A stretch of DNA of 64,000 nt, taken from positions 3,104,121-3,168,120 of the forward strand of contig JASKMD010000026.1 of NCBI GenBank assembly GCA_030144725.1, in the 5' to 3' direction. Under the pieces are notes generated by a model that saw only the letters and a program-made list of their open reading frames with translations, did not search any database and was not told the DNA's origin. Of this stretch, positions 23,927 to 33,621 are shown piece after piece. Numbering within the stretch: position 1 is the first letter of the stretch; the number at the start of each line of letters is the position of its first letter. The stretch comes from Haematococcus lacustris (lineage: Eukaryota; Chlorophyta; Chlorophyceae; Chlamydomonadales; Haematococcaceae). Made by a program: the position numbers and the translations under genes.

Positions 23927-24500
23927 TGGTGGGGCATGTGCTCCTGGCATGTGGTGGTGGTGGTGGGGCAGGTGCTCTTGGCATGTGGTAGTGATGGTGG
24001 TGGTGGGGCAGGTGCTCCTAGCATATGGTGGTGGTGGTGGGGGGGCAGGTGCTCTTGGCATGTGGTAGTGATGGTGGTGGTGGGGCAGGTGCTCCTAGCA
24101 TATGGTGGTGGTGGGGGGGGGGCAGGTGCTCTTGGCATGTGGTAGTGATGGTGGTGGTGGGGCAGGTGCTCCTAGCATATGGTGGTGGTGGGGGGGGGGC
24201 AGGTGCTCCTGGCATGTGGTAGTGATGGTGGTGGTGGGGCAGGTGCTCCTAGCATATGGTGGTGGTGGGGGGGGGGGAGGTGCTCTTGGCATGTGGTAAG
24301 GATGGTGGTGGGGGGGGGATGCTCCTGGCATGTGGTGGTGCTGGTGGTGGGGCAGATGCTCCTGGCATGTGGTGGGGGTGGTGGGGGTGTTCCTGGCATG
24401 TGTGTGGGGGGGGGGGCGGGTACTCCTGGCATGTGTTGTGTGTGTGGGGGGGCATGCTCTCCCGGCATGTGGTGGTGGTGGTGGTGGTGGTGGGGCACCA
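23927..24500. repeat. 77-bp minisatellite, unit 1
   Basis: Four clear 77-bp units plus degenerate ones, built of GGTGGTGGTGGGG, CAGGTGCTCCTAGCATATGG and CAGGTGCTCTTGGCATGTGG. The open frames in both strands are by-products of the repeat. Confidence 0.9.
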
Positions 24501-24595
24501 TCAATCGGATGGATTAGACGAGGAAGAGGAGCCTTTGTTTACAACTTTTGTTCACAGCGAAGCATGAGCATGAACAAAGGCTAGGCCACTCAGTT

Positions 24596-24880
24596 CTATT
24601 TCTTGCTAGCCACACGTTTGGCCTTGCGGACCCTGCCTTGCACATCATTAATATGCTTTGCAGCATGCTTGTAGAGGTCCTTGGTGGCCTTGGGTAGCTG
24701 GCCCCATGCAGCCATGGCCTGCTGCATGGCATGCTTTTTGTGGGCTCCTGCTATGCTGGCAAACACGTTGCAGCTGTTCATGACGCCATGGCTCGGGTTT
24801 CTGGCACCAAGGCTGAGAAAGGCTGTCACGATGTCCTCTGTTGTAGTGGGAGAAGCTCTTGCCCCACTTCCAGCAGCTGT
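24596..24880 (-). CDS. small exon with HMG-box-like helix (copy 1)
   Basis: On the minus strand a good acceptor (CCACCCCCCCTCAG) precedes an open frame that reads through TTTEDIVTAFLSLGARNPS and HKKHAMQQAMAAWGQL to a basic tail (GRVRKAKRVASKK) and stop. The pattern F-x-W-x2-L-P-x2-T-K-D-x-Y-x3-A resembles the second half of an HMG box, a DNA-binding fold; the match is weak and made by eye. The 54-bp minisatellite upstream would then be intronic. The first exon was not found. An exact copy except one base lies at 29246-29530. It is either a small cellular gene in the duplicated unit or part of an unrecognised element. Confidence 0.35.
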   Translation of the reverse strand, partial: TAAGSGARASPTTTEDIVTAFLSLGARNPSHGVMNSCNVFASIAGAHKKHAMQQAMAAWGQLPKATKDLYKHAAKHINDVQGRVRKAKRVASKK

Positions 24881-24892
24881 CAGAGCCTGAGG

Positions 24893-26272
24893 GGGGGTGG
24901 CAGGTGACCAGGCTGCCCCCCTGCCAGCAGCTGCCAGGGCCTAGGGTGGGAGGTGGCAGGGGGCAGCCCAGCTCCCCTGCCAGCAGTTGCCAGGGCCTGG
25001 GGGGAGGTGGTAGGTGACCAGGCTGCCCCCCTGCCAGCAGCTGCCAGGGCCTGGGGGGAGGTGGCAGGTGACCAGGCTGCCCCCCTGCCAGCAGCTGCCA
25101 GGGCATGGGGGGAGGTGGCAGGGGGCAGCCCAGCTCCCCTGCCAGCAGCTGCCAGGGCCTGGGGGGAGGTGGCAGGTGACCAGGCTGCCCCCCTGCCAGC
25201 AGCTGCCAGGGCATGGGGGGAGGTGGCAGGGGGCAGCCCAGCTCCCCTGCCAGCAGCTGCCAGGGCCTGGGGGGAGGTGGCAGGTGACCAGGCTGCCCCC
25301 CTGCCAGCAGCTGCCAGGGCATGGGGGGAGGTGGCAGGGGGCAGCCCAGCTCCCCTGCCAGCAGCTGCCAGGGCCTGGGGGGAGGTGGTAGGTGACCAGG
25401 CTGCCCCCCTACCAGCAGCTGCCAGGGCCTAGGGTGGGAGGTGGCAGGTGACCAGGCTGCCCCCCTGCCAGCAGCTGCCAGGGCCTGGGGGGAGGTGGCA
25501 GGGGGCAGCCCAGCTCCCCTGCCAGCAGCTGCCAGGGCATGGGGGGAGGTGGCAGGTGACCAGGCTGCCCCCCTACCAGCAGCTGCCAGGGCCTAGGGTG
25601 GGAGGTGGCAGGTGACCAGGCTGCCCCCCTGCCAGCAGCTGCCAGGGCCTGGGGGGAGGTGGCAGGGGGCAGCCCAGCTCCCCTGCCAGCAGCTGCCAGG
25701 GCCTGGGGGGAGGTGGCAGGTGACCAGGCTGCCCCCCTGCCAGCAGCTGCCAGGGCATGGGGGGAGGTGGCAGGGGGCAGCCCAGCTCCCCTGCCAGCAG
25801 CTGCCAGGGCCTGGGGGGAGGTGGCAGGTGACCAGGCTGCCCCCCTACCAGCAGCTGCCAGGGCCTGGGGGGAGGTGGTAGGTGACCAGGCTGCCCCCCT
25901 GCCAGGAGCTGCCAGGGCCTGGGGGGAGGTGGTAGGTGACCAGGCTGCCCCCTGCAAGCAGCTGCCAGGGACTAGGGGAGGGGGTGGCAGGTGACCAGGC
26001 TGCCCCCCTGCCAGGAGCTGCCAGGGCCTAGGGTGGGAGGTGGCAGGTGACCAGGCTGCCCCCCTACCAGCAGCTGCCAGGGCCTAGGGTGGGAGGTGGC
26101 AGGTGACCAGGCTGCCCCCCTGCCAGGAGCTGCCAGGGCCTGGGGGGAGGTGGTAGGTGACCAGGCTGCCCCCCTGCCAGGAGCTGCCAGGGCCTAGGGT
26201 GGGAGGTGGTAGGTGACCAGGCTGCCCCCCTGCCAGGAGCTGCCAGGGCCTGGGGGGAGGTGGCAGGTGACA
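24893..26272. repeat. 54-bp minisatellite, unit 1 (about 25 copies)
   Basis: Units combine CAGCAGCTGCCAGGGCCTGG and GGGAGGTGGCAGGTGACCAG with variants (GGCATGG; CCTAGGGTGGG; GGGCAGCCCAGCTCC). The 54-bp unit length keeps frames open as 18-residue repeats on both strands, until the one-base-longer CCTAGGGTGGG variant introduces stops and frame changes. Noncoding is more likely. Confidence 0.9.
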
Positions 26273-26928
26273 CATATGAAATGAAACATAGCCACACACC
26301 TTCAAGCACAAGCACCTTATCGCACAAGTGTGTATGGCTGCTGTGTATGGCAGCAGGCTAGCATACACCCAACAATGGGTTGATCTAGGCCCTGTTTCCA
26401 GCTGGTCCAGTGTGGCTTGCATCTGAGCTTCTTGATGAGTCCATGAAGCTTTACGACGTATATGTAGAGTTGCGCTATTTACAATGTCCTGGTCATCGCA
26501 TTTGGGTTCTTGACTCTCGCACCATCGCTGCAGATGGTGAGGTCAATGCGGTCAGCTGCCAGCACATGAATTGCGATTCCAGCGCAACCCACCACGTAGT
26601 GCTTCAGCTGCGTTCCGTAGCTGAAGCACGAATGCTTTTGTTACTCAGGCCATCGTCAAGCTGAGCCACTGCGTCGAAGACTTCTGCAGCCACTGCAATC
26701 CGCTTGCCGCTCAAGTGTTGCTGTTGCTCCTTATCCGAACTGGGTCGCCGGTCTCCCCATCGGCCGCTCTGTTATGTGCTGTAGGCATTCATGAGCGCCT
26801 GCTAACCTCCGCTAACGCGGTTAAAAAATGGTTCTCGGTCCAGGCTGGTCCGGGAGGCTCGACTGGTCTGGTCCGGGGCTGGTCCGGGAGTGACTGGCAA
26901 AATTGTCCGAATTGTCATGCTAACGCGT
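26273..26928. other. unique part of the tandem unit, no gene assigned
   Basis: Both strands contain short open frames (for example 26410-26664 +) with no recognisable domain. A GGTCCGG-rich direct repeat lies at about 26845-26900. The same sequence recurs at 30923-31578. Confidence 0.4.
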
Positions 26929-28576
26929 GGTTAGACAAGCAAGCCAAAAAATGCCCAGTTTTTGGACGGACCTAACTAACTCTATACACCGCTTCACGAT
27001 GTAAGATTTGCACGCCTTGCCGCAGCGCCGTACAACTTATCATCGGCTCAGAGGAACAGGCCTACGGTGATCGGCTGGTCCGCGACCCCGTCCAATGTTC
27101 GATGGCTCCGACTAGCACGCAATGTCAGAAGCACTCCATCTCTCTGGTGCCAGTTTTTTAGAGACACGAGTGCCAGTTTGTAATGATGTAGGTTGGATGT
27201 TATAATGTAATGATGTGAGGTTGGATGTAATGATGTATGGTCGAGGGCCGGACGGGCCAGCCGCAAACAGCTTTTTAGGCAAAGTCCACCGCACATGTTA
27301 TGAGATAGGAGGGTTCGGAGCTGGAGTTTGTGGTTGCGGGGCATTACTAACATTCACAGCTTTGCGGGAGCTAGGAAGCCGAGCTACCCAGTACAACCGA
27401 CTGAACGGACCTGGCTAGCGAGAGAGACGGGCCCCGGCCTTAGACTTTATACGTATGGTCACCCCCGCCATTGGCTGCACCCCCGTGGCTCAAGAGATAA
27501 CTTTCTTACTCATTTCTGCACGGATGAGGCCGCCGATTGGTGCGATGAGCTGCTTATGGCCTGAATAGAGTGCAGCCAGCCACAGCGATTTGCCGGCTGG
27601 CTGGCCCCAACCCGCGACGGACAATTCAAATTTTTAGGTCAGCACGCGACAGTGCTGCTGCGTCCCAGCACACATCGATACCATCTCCCAAGCTGGGGGC
27701 GTGTACACGACGGCGGATAGCTGCTGAACCTGCAATTTCGGAACTTGCGCGTTACGCCGGGTTGCTGGCCTCCAACCCGCGACGGACATTTAAATTATTA
27801 GGTTGCACAGGATGCTTCGATCATTGATGTCTGTGGCTTCCGAGCAACCAGGAGCAGCAAGAATATGTCAAAAAGATGTAGAAACTGAGCTGATAACTGT
27901 GCCCGCCCACACACACGAAACGGCACACAAATGGAGGCAACGCGTTTCTGTCGTGATTAAACGTTAGAAGCCCACACAACGAGTCGCACAGAACCGGCAG
28001 TACATCATCTGACGCCGCTCGGACCATGGGTCATGGGGTGACCTCGACTGGGCCGGACCCCGATCCGAGTGGCCTTGGCGCGTGTACCGAGCTGCCATCG
28101 CCGTTGCCCCGCGCTGGCGCACCTAGTCATGTGGGCGAAAAGGCCTGTGACCGTCTGGGCCGACTGGCCGACTGGGCGTGACAGCTGGTGGTTGGTGGTT
28201 GGAGCCAAGCAACGTAGTTCCTTCGAGTGATTACCTTGGTTCGAATCGAGTATGTTGCGATGTGGGTCGTTGCGACGTGGACCTAAACTGTAACCCCTGA
28301 CCGTGAACAAAACCGTGCAGCAGCTCGCTCTAAGCGCACGCATAGAGCTGTCACCCGTTGCACCCACGCGCAGAGCAGAAAGCATACTCGTCTCTAGAGG
28401 TGCTAACAGTGCGTCAAGTGCCCCAAGTCTAGGATGACAAGTCCACAACCCCGTGACATTCAGCCCCAAGCACCAAGGCATAGATTGTTCAGCCATACAT
28501 GTACAGTTGCTTGCTGCACAGTGTGTGTGGATGCGCAGCTCCTGCATAGCACTTATACAGTGGTGCTGGTGCATGG

Positions 28577-29150
28577 TGGTGGGGCATGTGCTCCTGGCAT
28601 GTGGTGGTGGTGGTGGGGCAGGTGCTCTTGGCATGTGGTAGTGATGGTGGTGGTGGGGCAGGTGCTCCTAGCATATGGTGGTGGTGGTGGGGGGGCAGGT
28701 GCTCTTGGCATGTGGTAGTGATGGTGGTGGTGGGGCAGGTGCTCCTAGCATATGGTGGTGGTGGGGGGGGGGCAGGTGCTCTTGGCATGTGGTAGTGATG
28801 GTGGTGGTGGGGCAGGTGCTCCTAGCATATGGTGGTGGTGGGGGGGGGGCAGGTGCTCCTGGCATGTGGTAGTGATGGTGGTGGTGGGGCAGGTGCTCCT
28901 AGCATATGGTGGTGGTGGGGGGGGGGGAGGTGCTCTTGGCATGTGGTAAGGATGGTGGTGGGGGGGGGATGCTCCTGGCATGTGGTGGTGCTGGTGGTGG
29001 GGCAGATGCTCCTGGCATGTGGTGGGGGTGGTGGGGGTGTTCCTGGCATGTGTGTGGGGGGGGGGGCGGGTACTCCTGGCATGTGTTGTGTGTGTGGGGG
29101 GGCATGCTCTCCCGGCATGTGGTGGTGGTGGTGGTGGTGGTGGGGCACCA
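28577..29150. repeat. 77-bp minisatellite, unit 2
   Basis: Exact repeat of 23927-24500 at 4,650-bp offset, with the same number of units, as expected if the whole segment was duplicated after the array formed. Confidence 0.9.
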
Positions 29151-29245
29151 TCAATCGGATGGATTAGACGAGGAAGAGGAGCCTTTGTTTACAACTTTTG
29201 TTCACAGCGAAGCATGAGCATGAACAAAGGCTAGGCCACTCAGTT

Positions 29246-29530
29246 CTATTTCTTGCTAGCCACACGTTTGGCCTTGCGGACCCTGCCTTGCACATCATTA
29301 ATATGCTTTGCAGCATGCTTGTAGAGGTCCTTGGTGGCCTTGGGTAGCTGGCCCCATGCAGCCATGGCCTGCTGCATGGCATGCTTTTTGTGGGCTCCTG
29401 CTATGCTGGCAAACACATTGCAGCTGTTCATGACGCCATGGCTCGGGTTTCTGGCACCAAGGCTGAGAAAGGCTGTCACGATGTCCTCTGTTGTAGTGGG
29501 AGAAGCTCTTGCCCCACTTCCAGCAGCTGT
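29246..29530 (-). CDS. small exon with HMG-box-like helix (copy 2)
   Basis: Duplicate of 24596-24880 with one base change at 29417. In this frame the change falls in the codon before the VFASIAG stretch and appears synonymous, because the N-V-F reading is kept in both copies. The same limits on identification apply. Confidence 0.35.
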   Translation of the reverse strand, partial: TAAGSGARASPTTTEDIVTAFLSLGARNPSHGVMNSCNVFASIAGAHKKHAMQQAMAAWGQLPKATKDLYKHAAKHINDVQGRVRKAKRVASKK

Positions 29531-29542
29531 CAGAGCCTGAGG

Positions 29543-30922
29543 GGGGGTGGCAGGTGACCAGGCTGCCCCCCTGCCAGCAGCTGCCAGGGCCTAGGGTGGG
29601 AGGTGGCAGGGGGCAGCCCAGCTCCCCTGCCAGCAGTTGCCAGGGCCTGGGGGGAGGTGGTAGGTGACCAGGCTGCCCCCCTGCCAGCAGCTGCCAGGGC
29701 CTGGGGGGAGGTGGCAGGTGACCAGGCTGCCCCCCTGCCAGCAGCTGCCAGGGCATGGGGGGAGGTGGCAGGGGGCAGCCCAGCTCCCCTGCCAGCAGCT
29801 GCCAGGGCCTGGGGGGAGGTGGCAGGTGACCAGGCTGCCCCCCTGCCAGCAGCTGCCAGGGCATGGGGGGAGGTGGCAGGGGGCAGCCCAGCTCCCCTGC
29901 CAGCAGCTGCCAGGGCCTGGGGGGAGGTGGCAGGTGACCAGGCTGCCCCCCTGCCAGCAGCTGCCAGGGCATGGGGGGAGGTGGCAGGGGGCAGCCCAGC
30001 TCCCCTGCCAGCAGCTGCCAGGGCCTGGGGGGAGGTGGTAGGTGACCAGGCTGCCCCCCTACCAGCAGCTGCCAGGGCCTAGGGTGGGAGGTGGCAGGTG
30101 ACCAGGCTGCCCCCCTGCCAGCAGCTGCCAGGGCCTGGGGGGAGGTGGCAGGGGGCAGCCCAGCTCCCCTGCCAGCAGCTGCCAGGGCATGGGGGGAGGT
30201 GGCAGGTGACCAGGCTGCCCCCCTACCAGCAGCTGCCAGGGCCTAGGGTGGGAGGTGGCAGGTGACCAGGCTGCCCCCCTGCCAGCAGCTGCCAGGGCCT
30301 GGGGGGAGGTGGCAGGGGGCAGCCCAGCTCCCCTGCCAGCAGCTGCCAGGGCCTGGGGGGAGGTGGCAGGTGACCAGGCTGCCCCCCTGCCAGCAGCTGC
30401 CAGGGCATGGGGGGAGGTGGCAGGGGGCAGCCCAGCTCCCCTGCCAGCAGCTGCCAGGGCCTGGGGGGAGGTGGCAGGTGACCAGGCTGCCCCCCTACCA
30501 GCAGCTGCCAGGGCCTGGGGGGAGGTGGTAGGTGACCAGGCTGCCCCCCTGCCAGGAGCTGCCAGGGCCTGGGGGGAGGTGGTAGGTGACCAGGCTGCCC
30601 CCTGCAAGCAGCTGCCAGGGACTAGGGGAGGGGGTGGCAGGTGACCAGGCTGCCCCCCTGCCAGGAGCTGCCAGGGCCTAGGGTGGGAGGTGGCAGGTGA
30701 CCAGGCTGCCCCCCTACCAGCAGCTGCCAGGGCCTAGGGTGGGAGGTGGCAGGTGACCAGGCTGCCCCCCTGCCAGGAGCTGCCAGGGCCTGGGGGGAGG
30801 TGGTAGGTGACCAGGCTGCCCCCCTGCCAGGAGCTGCCAGGGCCTAGGGTGGGAGGTGGTAGGTGACCAGGCTGCCCCCCTGCCAGGAGCTGCCAGGGCC
30901 TGGGGGGAGGTGGCAGGTGACA
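29543..30922. repeat. 54-bp minisatellite, unit 2
   Basis: Same unit order as 24893-26272, including the rare variants, which shows that copy number has not drifted since duplication. Confidence 0.9.
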
Positions 30923-32106
30923 CATATGAAATGAAACATAGCCACACACCTTCAAGCACAAGCACCTTATCGCACAAGTGTGTATGGCTGCTGTGTATGG
31001 CAGCAGGCTAGCATACACCCAACAATGGGTTGATCTAGGCCCTGTTTCCAGCTGGTCCAGTGTGGCTTGCATCTGAGCTTCTTGATGAGTCCATGAAGCT
31101 TTACGACGTATATGTAGAGTTGCGCTATTTACAATGTCCTGGTCATCGCATTTGGGTTCTTGACTCTCGCACCATCGCTGCAGATGGTGAGGTCAATGCG
31201 GTCAGCTGCCAGCACATGAATTGCGATTCCAGCGCAACCCACCACGTAGTGCTTCAGCTGCGTTCCGTAGCTGAAGCACGAATGCTTTTGTTACTCAGGC
31301 CATCGTCAAGCTGAGCCACTGCGTCGAAGACTTCTGCAGCCACTGCAATCCGCTTGCCGCTCAAGTGTTGCTGTTGCTCCTTATCCGAACTGGGTCGCCG
31401 GTCTCCCCATCGGCCGCTCTGTTATGTGCTGTAGGCATTCATGAGCGCCTGCTAACCTCCGCTAACGCGGTTAAAAAATGGTTCTCGGTCCAGGCTGGTC
31501 CGGGAGGCTCGACTGGTCTGGTCCGGGGCTGGTCCGGGAGTGACTGGCAAAATTGTCCGAATTGTCATGCTAACGCGTGGTTAGACAAGCAAGCCAAAAA
31601 ATGCCCAGTTTTTGGACGGACCTAACTAACTCTATACACCGCTTCACGATGTAAGATTTGCACGCCTTGCCGCAGCGCCGTACAACTTATCATCGGCTCA
31701 GAGGAACAGGCCTACGGTGATCGGCTGGTCCGCGACCCCGTCCAATGTTCGATGGCTCCGACTAGCACGCAATGTCAGAAGCACTCCATCTCTCTGGTGC
31801 CAGTTTTTTAGAGACACGAGTGCCAGTTTGTAATGATGTAGGTTGGATGTTATAATGTAATGATGTGAGGTTGGATGTAATGATGTATGGTCGAGGGCCG
31901 GACGGGCCAGCCGCAAACAGCTTTTTAGGCAAAGTCCACCGCACATGTTATGAGATAGGAGGGTTCGGAGCTGGAGTTTGTGGTTGCGGGGCATTACTAA
32001 CATTCACAGCTTTGCGGGAGCTAGGAAGCCGAGCTACCCAGTACAACCGACTGAACGGACCTGGCTAGCGAGAGAGACGGGCCCCGGCCTTAGACTTTAT
32101 ACGTAT

Positions 32107-33152
32107 GGTCACCCCCGCCATTGGCTGCACCCCCGTGGCTCAAGAGATAACTTTCTTACTCATTTCTGCACGGATGAGGCCGCCGATTGGTGCGATGAGC
32201 TGCTTATGGCCTGAATAGAGTGCAGCCAGCCACAGCGATTTGCCGGCTGGCTGGCCCCAACCCGCGACGGACAATTCAAATTTTTAGGTCAGCACGCGAC
32301 AGTGCTGCTGCGTCCCAGCACACATCGATACCATCTCCCAAGCTGGGGGCGTGTACACGACGGCGGATAGCTGCTGAACCTGCAATTTCGGAACTTGCGC
32401 GTTACGCCGGGTTGCTGGCCTCCAACCCGCGACGGACATTTAAATTATTAGGTTGCACAGGATGCTTCGATCATTGATGTCTGTGGCTTCCGAGCAACCA
32501 GGAGCAGCAAGAATATGTCAAAAAGATGTAGAAACTGAGCTGATAACTGTGCCCGCCCACACACACGAAACGGCACACAAATGGAGGCAACGCGTTTCTG
32601 TCGTGATTAAACGTTAGAAGCCCACACAACGAGTCGCACAGAACCGGCAGTACATCATCTGACGTCCTGGTTGGACTGTTAACTGGACAGCAAAAAGGCC
32701 AGAATTGAAAAATTTGACATGGGGTGACGTGAAACGAGTTCTGTCTTGACGTGACACGAGTTGCACGCTGTTCGGGTACAGGGACAGCCCAAGCCATACC
32801 AGCACTCCCAAGCATATCATCAGCACTAGCACTAGCACTTGAACACATGTCAGGGTTATGTCAGAACACATGTCAGGGTCCTGCGCCCGACAAGAAATTC
32901 AAAATTTTGAAAAGCTGGGCCGCTGAGCGCGATAGCTATGCGCTGATCACAGCCCCACTAATCAGGCCATTCCCGGCACAACGCGACAGGAATTCTCAAC
33001 ACCCCCGCCCGCCCCGGCACAGGTGCACATCAGCCCGAGTAGCCCGCTAGCTTCGCTTTGATGAGCTGCACCGCCCTGCGCAGAAATCGCTGTAAAACTC
33101 TTAAAGACCGGTCGGATAGTTATCAGGGGTACAGCCAATGGCGGGGGTGACC
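32107..33152. mobile_element. non-autonomous GGTCACC-type element, TSD GTAT
   Basis: The left end GGTCACCCCCGCCATTGGCT and the inverted right end (33131-33152) are flanked by GTAT at 32103-32106 and 33153-33156. The left 560 bp match 17109-17666 and 27457-28014. The right 490 bp match 9409-9900 in reverse complement. It is thus a deletion derivative of the 5.7-kb element, keeping both ends and losing the transposase core. The tandem duplication breakpoint (32664/32665) falls inside it. Confidence 0.9.
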
Positions 33153-33156
33153 GTAT

Positions 33157-33528
33157 GTATGTAGCTACCTACAGCGACCTTGTTGCGTGGACACAACTTT
33201 AGGCCCAAACAACCATGTTCAGCCTGCGGGCCTGCTCTTCGAAGCCGCTAACTTTTCTAGCACGCCGAAGCTAGCGGTGCAATCGTGGTAGCAAATAGTG
33301 GTCTGAATGTGGAGAACAGCATGGTACCCAATTCTCCCCTTGCTTGTCTAACCTGACCTATAGCCCTCATGCACCACCAAAGAAGGATGAGTTGTAATCA
33401 AACACAGGCCGCGAGATCGCTGTTGTAAAGGATACTGACAGTGTGCCTAATGCCCACTTCAGCTAAGCCATTCTGGTGTGTGTGCCTCTAGGTCTACAAC
33501 TAGCAAGAGCTCTACCCTACTCAATAAC
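33157..33528. other. no gene recognised
   Basis: Contains CTTGCTTGTCTAACCTG at 33339-33355, a perfect 17-bp inverted match to 16579-16595 on the far side of the tandem array. Otherwise featureless. Confidence 0.5.
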
Positions 33529-33621
33529 TAGGGAGCGTCCGGACCCGTGTAACGTGACATGTTACATTGTTATGTTATGTTACATGTTACATCCCGTACA
33601 CGTGCCGGTCATGTTACATAG

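Larger units (their letters stand above)
17667..28014 (+). repeat. tandem segmental repeat unit 1 (4,650 bp plus a 5,698-bp KDZ insertion)
   Basis: Minus the transposon at 17825-23515 and one 7-bp duplication, this unit is 4,650 bp and collinear with 28015-32664. The only difference noticed by eye is G at 24767 versus A at 29417. The unit contains a 77-bp minisatellite, a 54-bp minisatellite, an HMG-like small exon on the minus strand and the left part of a GGTCACC-type transposon. Confidence 0.9.
28015..32664 (+). repeat. tandem segmental repeat unit 2 (4,650 bp)
   Basis: Collinear with unit 1 at a constant 4,650-bp offset on the right side of the KDZ insertion. It retains the KDZ empty site. 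Unit 2 ends at CATCTGACG and then continues into unduplicated sequence (TCCTGGTTGGACTG) that completes the GGTCACC-type element. Confidence 0.92.

Noticed and set aside
24953..26270. Regularly spaced repeats resembling a CRISPR array
   Set aside because: Units are contiguous 54-bp minisatellite copies without unique spacers, and the DNA is eukaryotic.
24953..26422. Open frames of 18-residue repeats on both strands of the 54-bp array (and copies at 29603-31072)
   Set aside because: Unit length is divisible by three so frames stay open on both strands; one-base-longer variants shift the frame and bring TAG codons near 24941 and 25409.
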